Of a DNA stretch of 12,806 nt, positions 6,360 to 12,765 are shown piece by piece (within the stretch, counting starts at the first letter, position 1; every line of letters begins with the position of its first letter). The stretch is taken from assembly GCA_022616395.1 (NCBI GenBank), contig JAKEEV010000160.1, forward strand, positions 1 through 12,806, written 5' to 3'. The DNA comes from Planctomycetia bacterium. GTDB lineage: Bacteria > Planctomycetota > Planctomycetia > Gemmatales > Gemmataceae. The notes beneath the pieces are model-generated. The model worked only from the letters and a program-made list of their open reading frames with translations. It ran no database searches and was not told where the DNA came from. The position numbers were made by a program, and so were the translations under genes.

Positions 6360-6480
6360 GTTTTCACCCAGCCTGCGTTAGCCGGCGGTTCGACGGGGGT
6401 TTGTCGAACACCCAGCGTTAGCCGGCTGGGTGAAAACTCGACGGCGCTTTGTCGAACCGCCGGCGTTAGCCGGCTGGGTT
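6360..6480. repeat. GCCGGC-type hairpin repeat, copy 2 (compound)
   Basis: It begins at the base after the HNH stop codon. GTTTTCACCCAGCC (6360-6373) pairs with 6424-6437, and GTTCGAC (6388-6394) with 6403-6409. A third segment at 6451-6480 repeats the 6403-6432 part in the same direction, and its first 14 bases also pair perfectly with 6381-6394. The blocks GCCGGCGGTTCGAC and AGCCGGCTGGGT are shared with 716-781, which shows a dispersed family. Two alternative hairpins are therefore possible. Confidence 0.85.
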
Positions 6481-6498
6481 GCCTCAGCGGAGTGTTTC

Positions 6499-6527
6499 TT
6501 GACTGATCCTCTGCTCTCCGGCATGAT
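6499..6527 (+). promoter_or_regulatory. Candidate promoter of the 6570 membrane-protein gene
   Basis: TTGACT (five of six -35 bases) and CATGAT (four of six -10 bases) are 17 bases apart. Transcription would begin near 6534, about 36 bases before the ATG. Confidence 0.4.
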
Positions 6528-6528
6528 C

Positions 6529-6548
6529 GGGCCGATTCATCTCGGCCC
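6529..6548 (+). other. Leader hairpin before the 6570 gene
   Basis: GGGCCGA and TCGGCCC pair perfectly around a six-base loop, 21 bases before the ATG at 6570. It overlaps the predicted transcript start, so it could affect mRNA stability or start-site access. Confidence 0.4.
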
Positions 6549-6569
6549 CTTGACCGGAAAGCAACCGCG

Positions 6570-7217
6570 ATGCACACGCCTTTGATCATTTTGGTGTGGC
6601 TGCTCAATCTCGGAATCAGCATCTGGAATGCTTACGCCGTTGGTCTTGCGTGGGTGGAAGCCAAGCACGCGGGCGGGTGGCCGCGAATCGTGGCGTGGGC
6701 AGGAGCAGCGATGTCAGCGATGGGCTTTAGTTGGTGTTACTTGCTCATCTTGACATACGGCGCCTACGGACTTGACTGGCTCGACCTGGAGCACGTCGGG
6801 GTCGCGCTTCAGATGGGCTACGTCCTGCTCGTTCCCGGCGTCCTCGCGGCCGGGATGGTCATCACGCTCGACAGTTGGGCACGCGCCTATCGCGTTCGGA
6901 CGCTGGCGAACATCGGACGCGCGGCCTGGAACAGCTACGTCCAGATTCACAACACCTTCCACGCCATTCGCGACTTCGACAAGGCATTCGGCAGCGTGCT
7001 GGACACAGCCAACAGCAACAGTTCCAGTTTCAGTTCTGGCGATTCCGGCAAGAAAAGCACGGGGGTAGTGTTCATCATCGTGTTCGTGATCGCGGTGCTG
7101 GCCCTGCTCTCCGGCATCCTCACCACGGCCGTCATTATCTACCGCGTCGCGGGCAACACGGACATAGAGAGCAGTGCGAGTGCGAGTGTGAGTGAAAACC
7201 AAAAACCAGACAAGTAG
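6570..7217 (+). CDS. Four-helix membrane protein of unknown function
   Basis: The 215-residue product has four likely transmembrane helices at about 4-28, 39-65, 77-100 and 164-192. Between helices three and four is a soluble stretch of about 60 residues with a helical part (SWARAYRVRTLANIGRAAWN, starting at 102) and a serine-rich linker (SNSSSFSSGDSG). I do not recognise the family. GGAAAG lies about ten bases before the ATG. The last residues (SSASASVSENQKPDK) are encoded by GAGTGC-type hexamer units, the left edge of the intergenic hairpin at 7174-7351, so the repeat appears to have grown into, or captured, the gene end. It is convergent with the HEAT lipoprotein gene. Membrane location is well supported; function is not known. 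Confidence 0.8.
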   Translation: MHTPLIILVWLLNLGISIWNAYAVGLAWVEAKHAGGWPRIVAWAGAAMSAMGFSWCYLLILTYGAYGLDWLDLEHVGVALQMGYVLLVPGVLAAGMVITLDSWARAYRVRTLANIGRAAWNSYVQIHNTFHAIRDFDKAFGSVLDTANSNSSSFSSGDSGKKSTGVVFIIVFVIAVLALLSGILTTAVIIYRVAGNTDIESSASASVSENQKPDK

Positions 7218-7351
7218 TGCGACTGCTGCGCAAGAGAGTGAAAAACAAGAAGACCAGAGCCAAAAGTGCTTCTGGTCTTCTGTCTTTGTCTTTCACTCAC
7301 ACTCACACTCGCACCCACACTTTCCGAACACTCGCACTCGCACTCACACTA
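7174..7351. repeat. CACTCG hexamer-unit hairpin between convergent genes
   Basis: The left arm (7174-7194) has GTGCGAGTGCGAGTGTGAGTG. The right side has two matching blocks on the other strand, CACTCACACTCACACTCGCA at 7294-7313 and ACTCGCACTCGCACTCACAC at 7330-7349. The core is a perfect 11-base stem, AGAAGACCAGA (7248-7258) with 7271-7281, around a 12-base loop, plus GAGTGAAA (7236-7243) with 7291-7298. The element runs through the stop codon of the 6570 gene and reaches that of the 7349 gene. Confidence 0.85.
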
Positions 7352-8287
7352 CTTTTCCCAGATCACCGCCTGTTGCACGGCGTTCTCGAACCAGGTGGGT
7401 TCGGGGGCAAGAGTCACGCCGGCCTGCACGACCTCGTTCCATCGTTGCGGATCGGGCGGGTGCTTCTGTCCAGTAAGTCGAACAAGCCCCTTGTGCGCTC
7501 CGCGAGCCAGCGTCACGTCCTTGTTGGCTTCAGCATTCAGGACATAAGCCAGAGCGACTACCGCTTCCGGTTGCCGGCACTGGCCCAGCGCGCGAACCGC
7601 TGCCTGACGAACTTCCAGATCGTCATACCCTGGAGGCTTCACATCGAGTCCCGAAGCGCCGGCGACCGCGGCCAGAAACCGCGCTGCATCTGGCTTGTGT
7701 GTTCGTCCCAGCGACTCCAGACACCGACAGCGAAGCGTCGCGACTGTGTCCGGAGGGAAGCCGGTCGGGCCAGTGAGCGGGAACGATTCGCCTCCGATGC
7801 GAGTGGGCGCGCGTCCGGCACTCAAGCCACCGATCGGAACAATTCCCGTTTCCGTCGCGGGCTTCTTCAGTGGATCCATCGGATCGGGTTGGCCGTCGGC
7901 CTGTTGATACGCGAGGATGAGAATACTCACAGCGCGCGGATCCTCGAATCGACCGAGAGCTTCAATAGCGGCGAAGCGCAGCACCGGGCTGGGGTCGCGT
8001 GTCGCGGACTGGGCAAGAATGTCGATGATCTGATCCTGATCGAGCTGCGTACCCTTGTTGTAAATCGGTTCCTTCAGCCGGTGCATGGCTTTTGCACGTT
8101 CATCTCCTGTTCTGGGCGGATCAGCGCGCAACACCACGACGGGATCTTCCGGCACAATCACTTGCCCAACTGTTTTGAAGGGCTGTTCGCGGAAATTCCG
8201 GCTGGTGACCGCGTCCCACATACTGGTGCAGCCTGCCGAAACAATCGACGCGCCGACGAGTCCGGCCAACAGCAGTGATCGGAACAC
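7349..8287 (-). CDS. HEAT-repeat lipoprotein
   Basis: The 312-residue product starts at a GTG (8287) supported by GGAGG eight bases upstream. The N-terminus is a lipoprotein signal peptide ending VSAGC, so Cys20 should be lipidated and the protein held on a membrane facing the periplasm. Helical repeat units of HEAT type are visible at about 98-130 (PVLRFAAIEALGRFEDPRAV), 183-209 (TLRCRCLESLGRTHKPDAAR), 223-251 (EVRQAAVRALGQCRQPEAVV) and 257-278. They are interrupted by a long proline- and glycine-rich insertion (133-178). Such repeats form a curved scaffold for protein binding; no catalytic residues are expected. It is divergent from the kinase gene and convergent with the 6570 gene. The stop codon is the outer edge of the CACTCG hairpin. 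The family call is good; the partner is unknown. Confidence 0.85.
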   Translation of the reverse strand: MFRSLLLAGLVGASIVSAGCTSMWDAVTSRNFREQPFKTVGQVIVPEDPVVVLRADPPRTGDERAKAMHRLKEPIYNKGTQLDQDQIIDILAQSATRDPSPVLRFAAIEALGRFEDPRAVSILILAYQQADGQPDPMDPLKKPATETGIVPIGGLSAGRAPTRIGGESFPLTGPTGFPPDTVATLRCRCLESLGRTHKPDAARFLAAVAGASGLDVKPPGYDDLEVRQAAVRALGQCRQPEAVVALAYVLNAEANKDVTLARGAHKGLVRLTGQKHPPDPQRWNEVVQAGVTLAPEPTWFENAVQQAVIWEK

Positions 8288-8295
8288 CGTTCCGC

Positions 8296-8300
8296 CCTCC
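8296..8300 (-). promoter_or_regulatory. Shine-Dalgarno site for the GTG start at 8287
   Basis: On the minus strand GGAGG lies eight bases before the GTG at 8287. It supports this non-ATG start, which also places a full lipoprotein signal at the N-terminus. Confidence 0.7.
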
Positions 8301-8308
8301 AGACCAAG

Positions 8309-8350
8309 AGGTCAGAAGTCAGAGGCCAGAAGACAAAGCAGAAATCAGGA
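8309..8350. repeat. AGGTCAG heptamer tandem array
   Basis: Six degenerate 7-base units (AGGTCAG, AAGTCAG, AGGCCAG, then more diverged) follow one another just upstream of the Shine-Dalgarno site of the HEAT lipoprotein gene. There is no clear inverted arm. The 7-base period is the same as in the arrays at 10019-10122 and 11331-11447, though the unit differs. The rest of the 8288-8548 gap shows only a weak hairpin (AACCCC with GGGGTT, about 8449-8475). Confidence 0.65.
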
Positions 8351-8548
8351 AGCAGCGCGCACATAACAACCCCGCGACCCCGGATCAACCCGAGCTGAGA
8401 TTCGTTCTTCCAAAAACACCGGCATTCGCTGACGGTCTACTGCTCTAAAACCCCTTCCCCCAATTGCGTGGGGTTCCGCTGGGTGGTAAGGTATCCGAGT
8501 CTGGCGGGAGTTATCCCATTCTTCCTCAATTCCAACTGCCCCGCTTGT

Positions 8549-10021
8549 ATGGCCGACACCCTCGACGCATCTGGCATTGGGCAACTCGCGATCCGGCTCG
8601 GACTGGTTACCGAAGACCAAGTTCGTGAGTGCCTCATTGAACTGGACGACAGGAAAGCTCCGGCACCGGATATGATCCGGCTGATGCAGCGGAAGCGCTA
8701 TCTGACGCCCTGGCAAGGGTCGAAGTTGCTCAAGGGAGATACCGACGGGTACTTCCTGGGCGGTTACCGATTGCTCTACAAGATCGCATCCGGCAGCTTC
8801 GGCCGCGTCTATCGCGGAGACGATCCGCGTAGCGGTCAGGTGGTCGCGATCAAGGTGCTCCGCAACAAGTGGACGATGGACAAGCAGAAGGTCGATCTGT
8901 TCATCCGGGAAGGCAAGCTGGGGTTGACGATCCGCCATCCGAATATTGTCTCGGTGCTGGCGGTCAACCAGGATCCGAAGACGGGTCAGTATTTCATCGT
9001 GATGGACTTCGTGGAGGGCGGCAATCTCCGCGACCTGCTTCAGATTCGCAAGCAACTGCAACCCGATGAAGCGCTGCGCTACATGGAGGAGAGTTCGCAG
9101 GGGTTAGCGTACTCCTATCAGCGCGGACTGACACACCGCGACATCAAGCCCACCAACATTCTGATTGCCGCGGCCACCGGACAGGCCCAACTGGTGGATT
9201 TCGGGCTGGCCGAGATCAGTCAGGGATCGACCGTCTACCTTCAGCGGCAGGACGAGCGCGATGAAGACGTGGCCGTGGACCGCACCGTTGATTACGCCGG
9301 TCTGGAGAAGGCCACCAATCAGAAACCCGGCGACGTGCGCAGCGACATTTACTTTTTGGGTACGGTTCTCTTTGAGTGTCTCACCGGCCAGCCGATCATG
9401 CCAGTGACCAGGGACCGCAACCAACGTATGCAAGCTCGGCGCTACATGGAATTGGAAGAGACGCTGCGCAAACTCGGACCTGCACTGGGTATCTCGCCAA
9501 GCATCATGCGGCTGTTAAGCAAGATGGTGGCGTTCGAGCCGACGCATCGATTCCAGACCCCAGCGCAACTGGTCGAAGCGATCCAGACCTGTCGGGCGGA
9601 ACTGGCAGCCGGGATCGGTCAGTCGCGAGTGGCGAAAGGCCCCAAAACGCTCTTTGTTCTCGAAGAAAACCAGAAACTCCAGGATGCCTTCCGCGAGAAG
9701 TTCAAGGCCGCGGGTTACCGGGTGATCCTCTCTCTCGATCCCGGTCAGGCAGTGAAGCGCTATCAGCAGCAGCCATATCACGCGATCATCATCGACGCCG
9801 GCACCGTGGGGCGAGATGGAGTAGACGCCTACAACGAGGTACTCCGCGAAGCAGATGTGGGCGGACTGGATGTCAGCGCGATCCTGATTCTGTCCGAGGA
9901 CCAGGCAGGCTGGGCGACCCAGGCCAAAACTCACGCTCACGGAGCCGTCCTGATCCGACCAGTCACCATGAAGCAACTCCTGGACAGGCTGAACCAACTG
10001 GCACCGAACTCGGAAGAGTAA
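8549..10021 (+). CDS. Ser/Thr protein kinase with receiver-like C-terminus
   Basis: The 490-residue protein has three parts. Residues 1-65 are a helical module common at the front of planctomycete kinases (here ending YLTPWQGSKLLKG). Residues 73-345 are a Hanks-type kinase: glycine loop SGSFGRV (81-87), Lys102 in VAIK, Glu121, HRDIKPTN (196-203), DFG (217-219) and the DIYFLG region at 266-271. The usual APE motif reads YAGLE (249-253), and the activation segment before it is unusually long and acidic. Residues 366-488 resemble a response-regulator receiver: E372-E373 in the acidic pocket, Asp416 at the phospho-acceptor position, Ser449, but Arg470-Pro471 instead of Lys-Pro. All main catalytic kinase residues are present, so activity is likely. 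No transmembrane helix is visible, so it should be cytoplasmic. No Shine-Dalgarno is evident; a GTG at 8468 would add 27 unlikely residues. Confidence 0.9.
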   Translation: MADTLDASGIGQLAIRLGLVTEDQVRECLIELDDRKAPAPDMIRLMQRKRYLTPWQGSKLLKGDTDGYFLGGYRLLYKIASGSFGRVYRGDDPRSGQVVAIKVLRNKWTMDKQKVDLFIREGKLGLTIRHPNIVSVLAVNQDPKTGQYFIVMDFVEGGNLRDLLQIRKQLQPDEALRYMEESSQGLAYSYQRGLTHRDIKPTNILIAAATGQAQLVDFGLAEISQGSTVYLQRQDERDEDVAVDRTVDYAGLEKATNQKPGDVRSDIYFLGTVLFECLTGQPIMPVTRDRNQRMQARRYMELEETLRKLGPALGISPSIMRLLSKMVAFEPTHRFQTPAQLVEAIQTCRAELAAGIGQSRVAKGPKTLFVLEENQKLQDAFREKFKAAGYRVILSLDPGQAVKRYQQQPYHAIIIDAGTVGRDGVDAYNEVLREADVGGLDVSAILILSEDQAGWATQAKTHAHGAVLIRPVTMKQLLDRLNQLAPNSEE

Positions 10022-10122
10022 TCAGTGATCAGTAAACAGTGAACAGTAAACAGTGATCAGTCATCGAGTCAACAAGCAAGGAGCCTCTTGCGACTTGATG
10101 ACTGATGACTGATGACTGTTCA
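10019..10122. repeat. TGATCAG heptamer array hairpin, stop codon to stop codon
   Basis: The left arm is six 7-base units (10019-10060), such as TAATCAG, TGATCAG and TAAACAG. The first contains the kinase stop codon. The right arm, read on the minus strand from 10122, begins TGAACAG with the pdxJ stop codon, then has TCATCAG units to 10095. The arms face each other around an inner stem: CATCGAGTC (10062-10070) with GACTTGATG (10092-10100), and CAAG with CTTG. The element fills the whole gap between the two convergent genes. Confidence 0.85.
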
Positions 10123-10860
10123 CGCGCGGCGCGGGTTCGGGTAGTGTTCCTGCATGACCTGTTTCATCTCGCGGACAGCGCGTTCCATCCCCACCAGCAC
10201 CGCGCGTGATACAATGCTGTGGCCGATGTTCAGTTCTTCCACGCCCGCAATGCGCACGATGGGTTGCACGTTCCAGTAGTTCAGCCCGTGGCCCATGTGA
10301 ACGTGTAGCCCGATGCCGGTTGCGTGAGCAGCGGCGGTACGGAGTTTCTCCAGTTCGCGTGCGAGGGCGGCTTCTCCTTTTGCCTCGGAATAGCTCGCGG
10401 TCTGGAACTCGATGGCGTGAGCGCCAACTTTGTGGCTCGCTTCGACTTGTCCCGGTTCGGGGTCGATGAATAGCGAAACGTGAATGCCCGCGCCCTTCAG
10501 TTGCTCGACGGCGCCGGTCACGCTTGCCATGTTGGCGATCACATCCAGCCCGCCCTCGGTTGTCAGTTCCTGACGCTTTTCGGGGACGAGCGTCGCCTCG
10601 TCGGGCTTCACCTTGAGCGCGATCGCGACGATTTCATCGTAAGCGGCCATCTCCAGATTCAATCGCGTGGTGACTGTGTCGCGCAGGAGGAACACATCGC
10701 GATCCTGGATGTGTCGGCGGTCTTCGCGGAGGTGAATGGTGATCCCATCGGCCCCGCCGAGCGTGGCAAGTATCGCGGCCGCGACTGGGTCCGGCTCGTG
10801 CGCTCGCCGAGCTTGCCTCACCGTCGCCACATGGTCGATGTTCACACCAAGACGAATCAT
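10120..10860 (-). CDS. pdxJ: Pyridoxine 5'-phosphate synthase PdxJ
   Basis: PdxJ condenses 1-deoxy-D-xylulose 5-phosphate with 3-amino-1-hydroxyacetone phosphate to make pyridoxine 5'-phosphate, the ring-closing step of the DXP-dependent vitamin B6 route in the cytoplasm. The 246-residue product matches the family in length and in order of motifs: LGVNIDHVATVRQAR (4-18), DGITIHLREDRRHI (38-51), NLEMA (68-72), SLFIDP (129-134), MGHGLNYWNV (189-198) and ELNIGHSIVSRAV (209-221). Expected catalytic residues His43, Glu70 and His191 are present. The stretch usually EIHTG or ELYTG reads EFQTA (151-155). The ATG at 10860 starts exactly at the family N-terminus, with GGAAGG upstream. The gap to the upstream membrane-protein gene is seven bases, so the two are co-transcribed. 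The stop codon is part of the heptamer array. Confidence 0.96.
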   Translation of the reverse strand: MIRLGVNIDHVATVRQARRAHEPDPVAAAILATLGGADGITIHLREDRRHIQDRDVFLLRDTVTTRLNLEMAAYDEIVAIALKVKPDEATLVPEKRQELTTEGGLDVIANMASVTGAVEQLKGAGIHVSLFIDPEPGQVEASHKVGAHAIEFQTASYSEAKGEAALARELEKLRTAAAHATGIGLHVHMGHGLNYWNVQPIVRIAGVEELNIGHSIVSRAVLVGMERAVREMKQVMQEHYPNPRRA

Positions 10861-10867
10861 TTCCCCT

Positions 10868-11281
10868 CTACCTTCCGGAGCTGTGGCGCGCCAGGTAATC
10901 GAGCACGACGCGGTAGCGGTCGAGTTCGAGGGCCAACACGCGATAGGTGAACACTGTGAGAGCCACGATGATGATACGTTCGACAATCGGGCTGAACACT
11001 GGAATGACCAGCCAGAGGTTGAAGACGAAGTAGTCAGCGACCAGAGCCGCGAGCACCAGCGGAAGCACGATCTTCGCCAGTCGGCTGATGCGGTAGCGCG
11101 GGTCGAAATACATCTGAGCGACGAGCGCCAACTCCACCATGATGCGCGCGACAATCCAGGCGCGGCGAGCCTGATCGACCGTCTCCGGAGACGGGAGAAT
11201 CGTTCCGCTGGGTGCGGAAGCTGCTTCGGGTGCTGGCGGAGTGGGCGCGGGCGCAGGTGCGCTTTCAGTTGATTCTGTCAT
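10868..11281 (-). CDS. Small membrane protein upstream of pdxJ
   Basis: The 137-residue product has a proline- and alanine-rich N-terminus (about 8-31, PAPAPTPPAPEAA-like), then hydrophobic helices at about 41-58, 71-96 and 101-118, with a basic loop (DPRYRISRLAK) between the first two. It ends in a charged helix. It should be an inner-membrane protein with a disordered cytoplasmic or periplasmic arm. I do not recognise the family, and nothing ties it to vitamin B6. GAGG lies about nine bases before the ATG. It is the first gene of a two-gene operon with pdxJ, whose start is only seven bases after its stop. The promoter must lie in or beyond the heptamer array at 11331-11447. Confidence 0.8.
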   Translation of the reverse strand: MTESTESAPAPAPTPPAPEAASAPSGTILPSPETVDQARRAWIVARIMVELALVAQMYFDPRYRISRLAKIVLPLVLAALVADYFVFNLWLVIPVFSPIVERIIIVALTVFTYRVLALELDRYRVVLDYLARHSSGR

Positions 11282-11330
11282 GCCCCGGTCCTCGGGTCTC
11301 TGCCTTCACGTCAGGGTAATGCGAAGCGAG

Positions 11331-11447
11331 TCAGTGATCAGTGATCAGTCATCAGTTATCAGTATCCAGAAAGAGCATCGAGCATCGATGCCAGATACCA
11401 GATTACCGATAACTGATCACTGATCACTGATCACTGATTACTGATTA
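11331..11447. repeat. TGATCAG heptamer array hairpin, copy 2
   Basis: The left arm is five 7-base units (11335-11369: TGATCAG twice, then TCATCAG, TTATCAG, TATCCAG). The right arm, read on the minus strand from 11447, has eight units: TAATCAG twice, TGATCAG three times, then diverged forms down to 11392. The first right-arm unit contains the stop codon of the ThuA-like gene. The centre holds GCATCGATGC, a perfect palindrome. It uses the same unit as 10019-10122. Confidence 0.85.
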
Positions 11448-12392
11448 CTTCTCCACAATGGGGCTGGCTTTTTCAGCCGTGGGGAACTGTTGGGGCAGCG
11501 GGATTGTGACTTTGCCGGTTGCGGCCCACTCAGTTCCGCGCGTCAGTGTTCCCGCGAATCCCCAGCAGCGCATCGCGTTGACATCATGGCCCATCGGAGT
11601 ATGGAACACACGACCCTTGCCGTAGCTGACGGTCCAGATCATCGGTTCGTGTGTCTTGGTTCCCCGCGAATACGCGGTCGCGAGCACTTTCACGTTCTCG
11701 ATTGGCCCGCGCATGTTGTCGTAGAGTTCATCGCGAACGTGCATCCACTCCTTCGGCATTCCCTTCGTGATGGGGTGTTCGGAGTCGCGAATCTTCACGG
11801 TGAACGGGCCGGTGTAGGCGTGGCTGGAGTTGCCGTCCTTGCCGGCCTCAACGACGATCTCCTTCCCCTCGTCATCGAACTTCAGCCGCTTGCCTTCCTT
11901 CGCGCTGCGCCAGCCCATGCCGATCATCTGGTTGTATTCCTTCCACCCGCCGAAGGAGTTGTTCGCGGCGTGAACGACCACGAAACCGATTTTGCCCTCC
12001 TTGAGCAGTTTGTCGAACTCGGCGTTCATCGCGTTGCTCCACGGTTCGCCGTTGTAGTTGCTCACGATCACCTGGTACTTGCTCAGTTGGGGGCGGAACT
12101 TGTCGAACCGCTCCCGCTGCGCCTTTTGAAGTTTGGCAACCTTCGCGTCGTACTCTTTCTTCTGCTCGGGCGTTGGGTCTTTGAGTTTCGCCGGCAGGAC
12201 GAGCTTCGGCGGGCTGGTCGCGACATCCACCGCGAACTGATTCGTGCCTTCGAGAATCTTCTTGAGCACCGGTGTTGTCTGTTGCCAGGCGTGGTTGTTC
12301 TGGCCGTCGATGAGGAGCACCTTGATCTTGTCATCGGCACCGAGGCAGGCGGTAGTTGCCGCGACGAGGACGAGGGCAGAGAGGAATCGCAT
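11445..12392 (-). CDS. Secreted ThuA-like domain protein
   Basis: The 315-residue product has a signal peptide (MRFLSALVLVAATTACLGA) and then a ThuA-like fold, related to class I glutamine amidotransferases and first named from trehalose use. This type is greatly expanded in planctomycetes, where members are exported and often linked to sugar or polysaccharide breakdown. Family motifs include KVLLIDGQNNHAW (24-36), IGFVVVHAANNSFGGW (135-150), DELYDNM (221-227), PMIWTVSYGKGRVFHTPMGH (250-269) and RGTEWAATGKV (285-295). A lysine-rich helical insertion (66-104) precedes the core. Cys16 could be a weak lipobox, so lipidation cannot be excluded. GGAG lies about ten bases before the ATG. The substrate is not predictable from sequence. 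The stop codon lies in the heptamer array. Confidence 0.88.
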   Translation of the reverse strand: MRFLSALVLVAATTACLGADDKIKVLLIDGQNNHAWQQTTPVLKKILEGTNQFAVDVATSPPKLVLPAKLKDPTPEQKKEYDAKVAKLQKAQRERFDKFRPQLSKYQVIVSNYNGEPWSNAMNAEFDKLLKEGKIGFVVVHAANNSFGGWKEYNQMIGMGWRSAKEGKRLKFDDEGKEIVVEAGKDGNSSHAYTGPFTVKIRDSEHPITKGMPKEWMHVRDELYDNMRGPIENVKVLATAYSRGTKTHEPMIWTVSYGKGRVFHTPMGHDVNAMRCWGFAGTLTRGTEWAATGKVTIPLPQQFPTAEKASPIVEK

Positions 12393-12436
12393 GATTCAGA
12401 CTCCAGAGTTGGAAGGGGTAAATCGGCGGTGTTCTG

Positions 12437-12466
12437 ATTGTGCAGGTGCGCGAGGGCTGCCGTCAA
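12437..12466 (-). promoter_or_regulatory. Candidate promoter of the ThuA-like gene
   Basis: On the minus strand TTGACG (five of six) at 12466-12461 and CACAAT (four of six) at 12442-12437 are 18 bases apart. Transcription would begin near 12430, about 38 bases before the ATG at 12392. Confidence 0.45.
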
Positions 12467-12471
12467 CAGGA

Positions 12472-12477
12472 TACAAT
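12472..12477 (+). promoter_or_regulatory. Candidate -10 box of the DUF2007 gene
   Basis: TACAAT matches five of six -10 bases and would start transcription near 12484, ahead of the GGAGG at 12500. No convincing -35 is seen. It overlaps an in-frame ATG at 12476, which argues against that ATG as the start codon. Confidence 0.4.
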
Positions 12478-12499
12478 GGCTGAGTTGGGAATCTCTCTC

Positions 12500-12504
12500 G
12501 GAGG
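12500..12504 (+). promoter_or_regulatory. Shine-Dalgarno site deciding the GTG start at 12512
   Basis: GGAGG lies seven bases before the GTG at 12512. An in-frame ATG at 12476 and a GTG at 12440 lie upstream of this site and have weaker support. Confidence 0.65.
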
Positions 12505-12511
12505 TACAACT

Positions 12512-12745
12512 GTGACGCACGATGAACATGATGTGGTGAAGGTGTATACCGGGCCGCTGGTGACGGTCGAACTTTATCAGCAGGCGCTGCGGGACGCGGG
12601 GATTGAGAGCAAGGTAGTCGGGACGGAGTTGACAGCGGGTCTCGGCACCGCGATCCCGGAATCAGTGGAGTTGTGGGTGAAGAGCGAAGACTTCGAGAAA
12701 GCGAAGTCCGCGATCGAACTCTACGAGAAGAACGAGGGCGCATAA
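12512..12745 (+). CDS. DUF2007 putative signal-transducing protein
   Basis: The 77-residue product matches the small DUF2007 domain (Pfam PF09413), a ferredoxin-like fold of about 70 residues related to the PII type and named as putative signal-transducing; its ligand is not known. Typical features are VKVYTGPLVTVELYQQALRD (9-28), GIESKVVG (30-37), and ESVELWVKSEDFEKAKSAIE (50-69). It is cytoplasmic with no signal peptide. The GTG at 12512 is chosen because of the GGAGG seven bases before it, and because the domain begins a few residues later. Starting at the ATG at 12476 would add 12 residues. The gene is divergent from the ThuA-like gene, and a GAGCCGCGACCGT-type repeat follows 20 bases after its stop codon. 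Confidence 0.85.
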   Translation: MTHDEHDVVKVYTGPLVTVELYQQALRDAGIESKVVGTELTAGLGTAIPESVELWVKSEDFEKAKSAIELYEKNEGA

Positions 12746-12765
12746 CAGCGCGAAGCGTACGGTGA

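Noticed and set aside
8468..8548. Upstream GTG start for the kinase
   Set aside because: The 27 added residues do not look like the conserved N-terminal kinase module, which begins at the 8549 ATG.
10019..10122. Tandem units as a CRISPR array
   Set aside because: The units are 7 bases long, degenerate and have no spacers between them. No cas gene is present.
10861..11154. Extended start for pdxJ overlapping the upstream membrane-protein gene
   Set aside because: The extra residues lie in another frame of a real gene, and PdxJ begins exactly at the 10860 ATG in known members.
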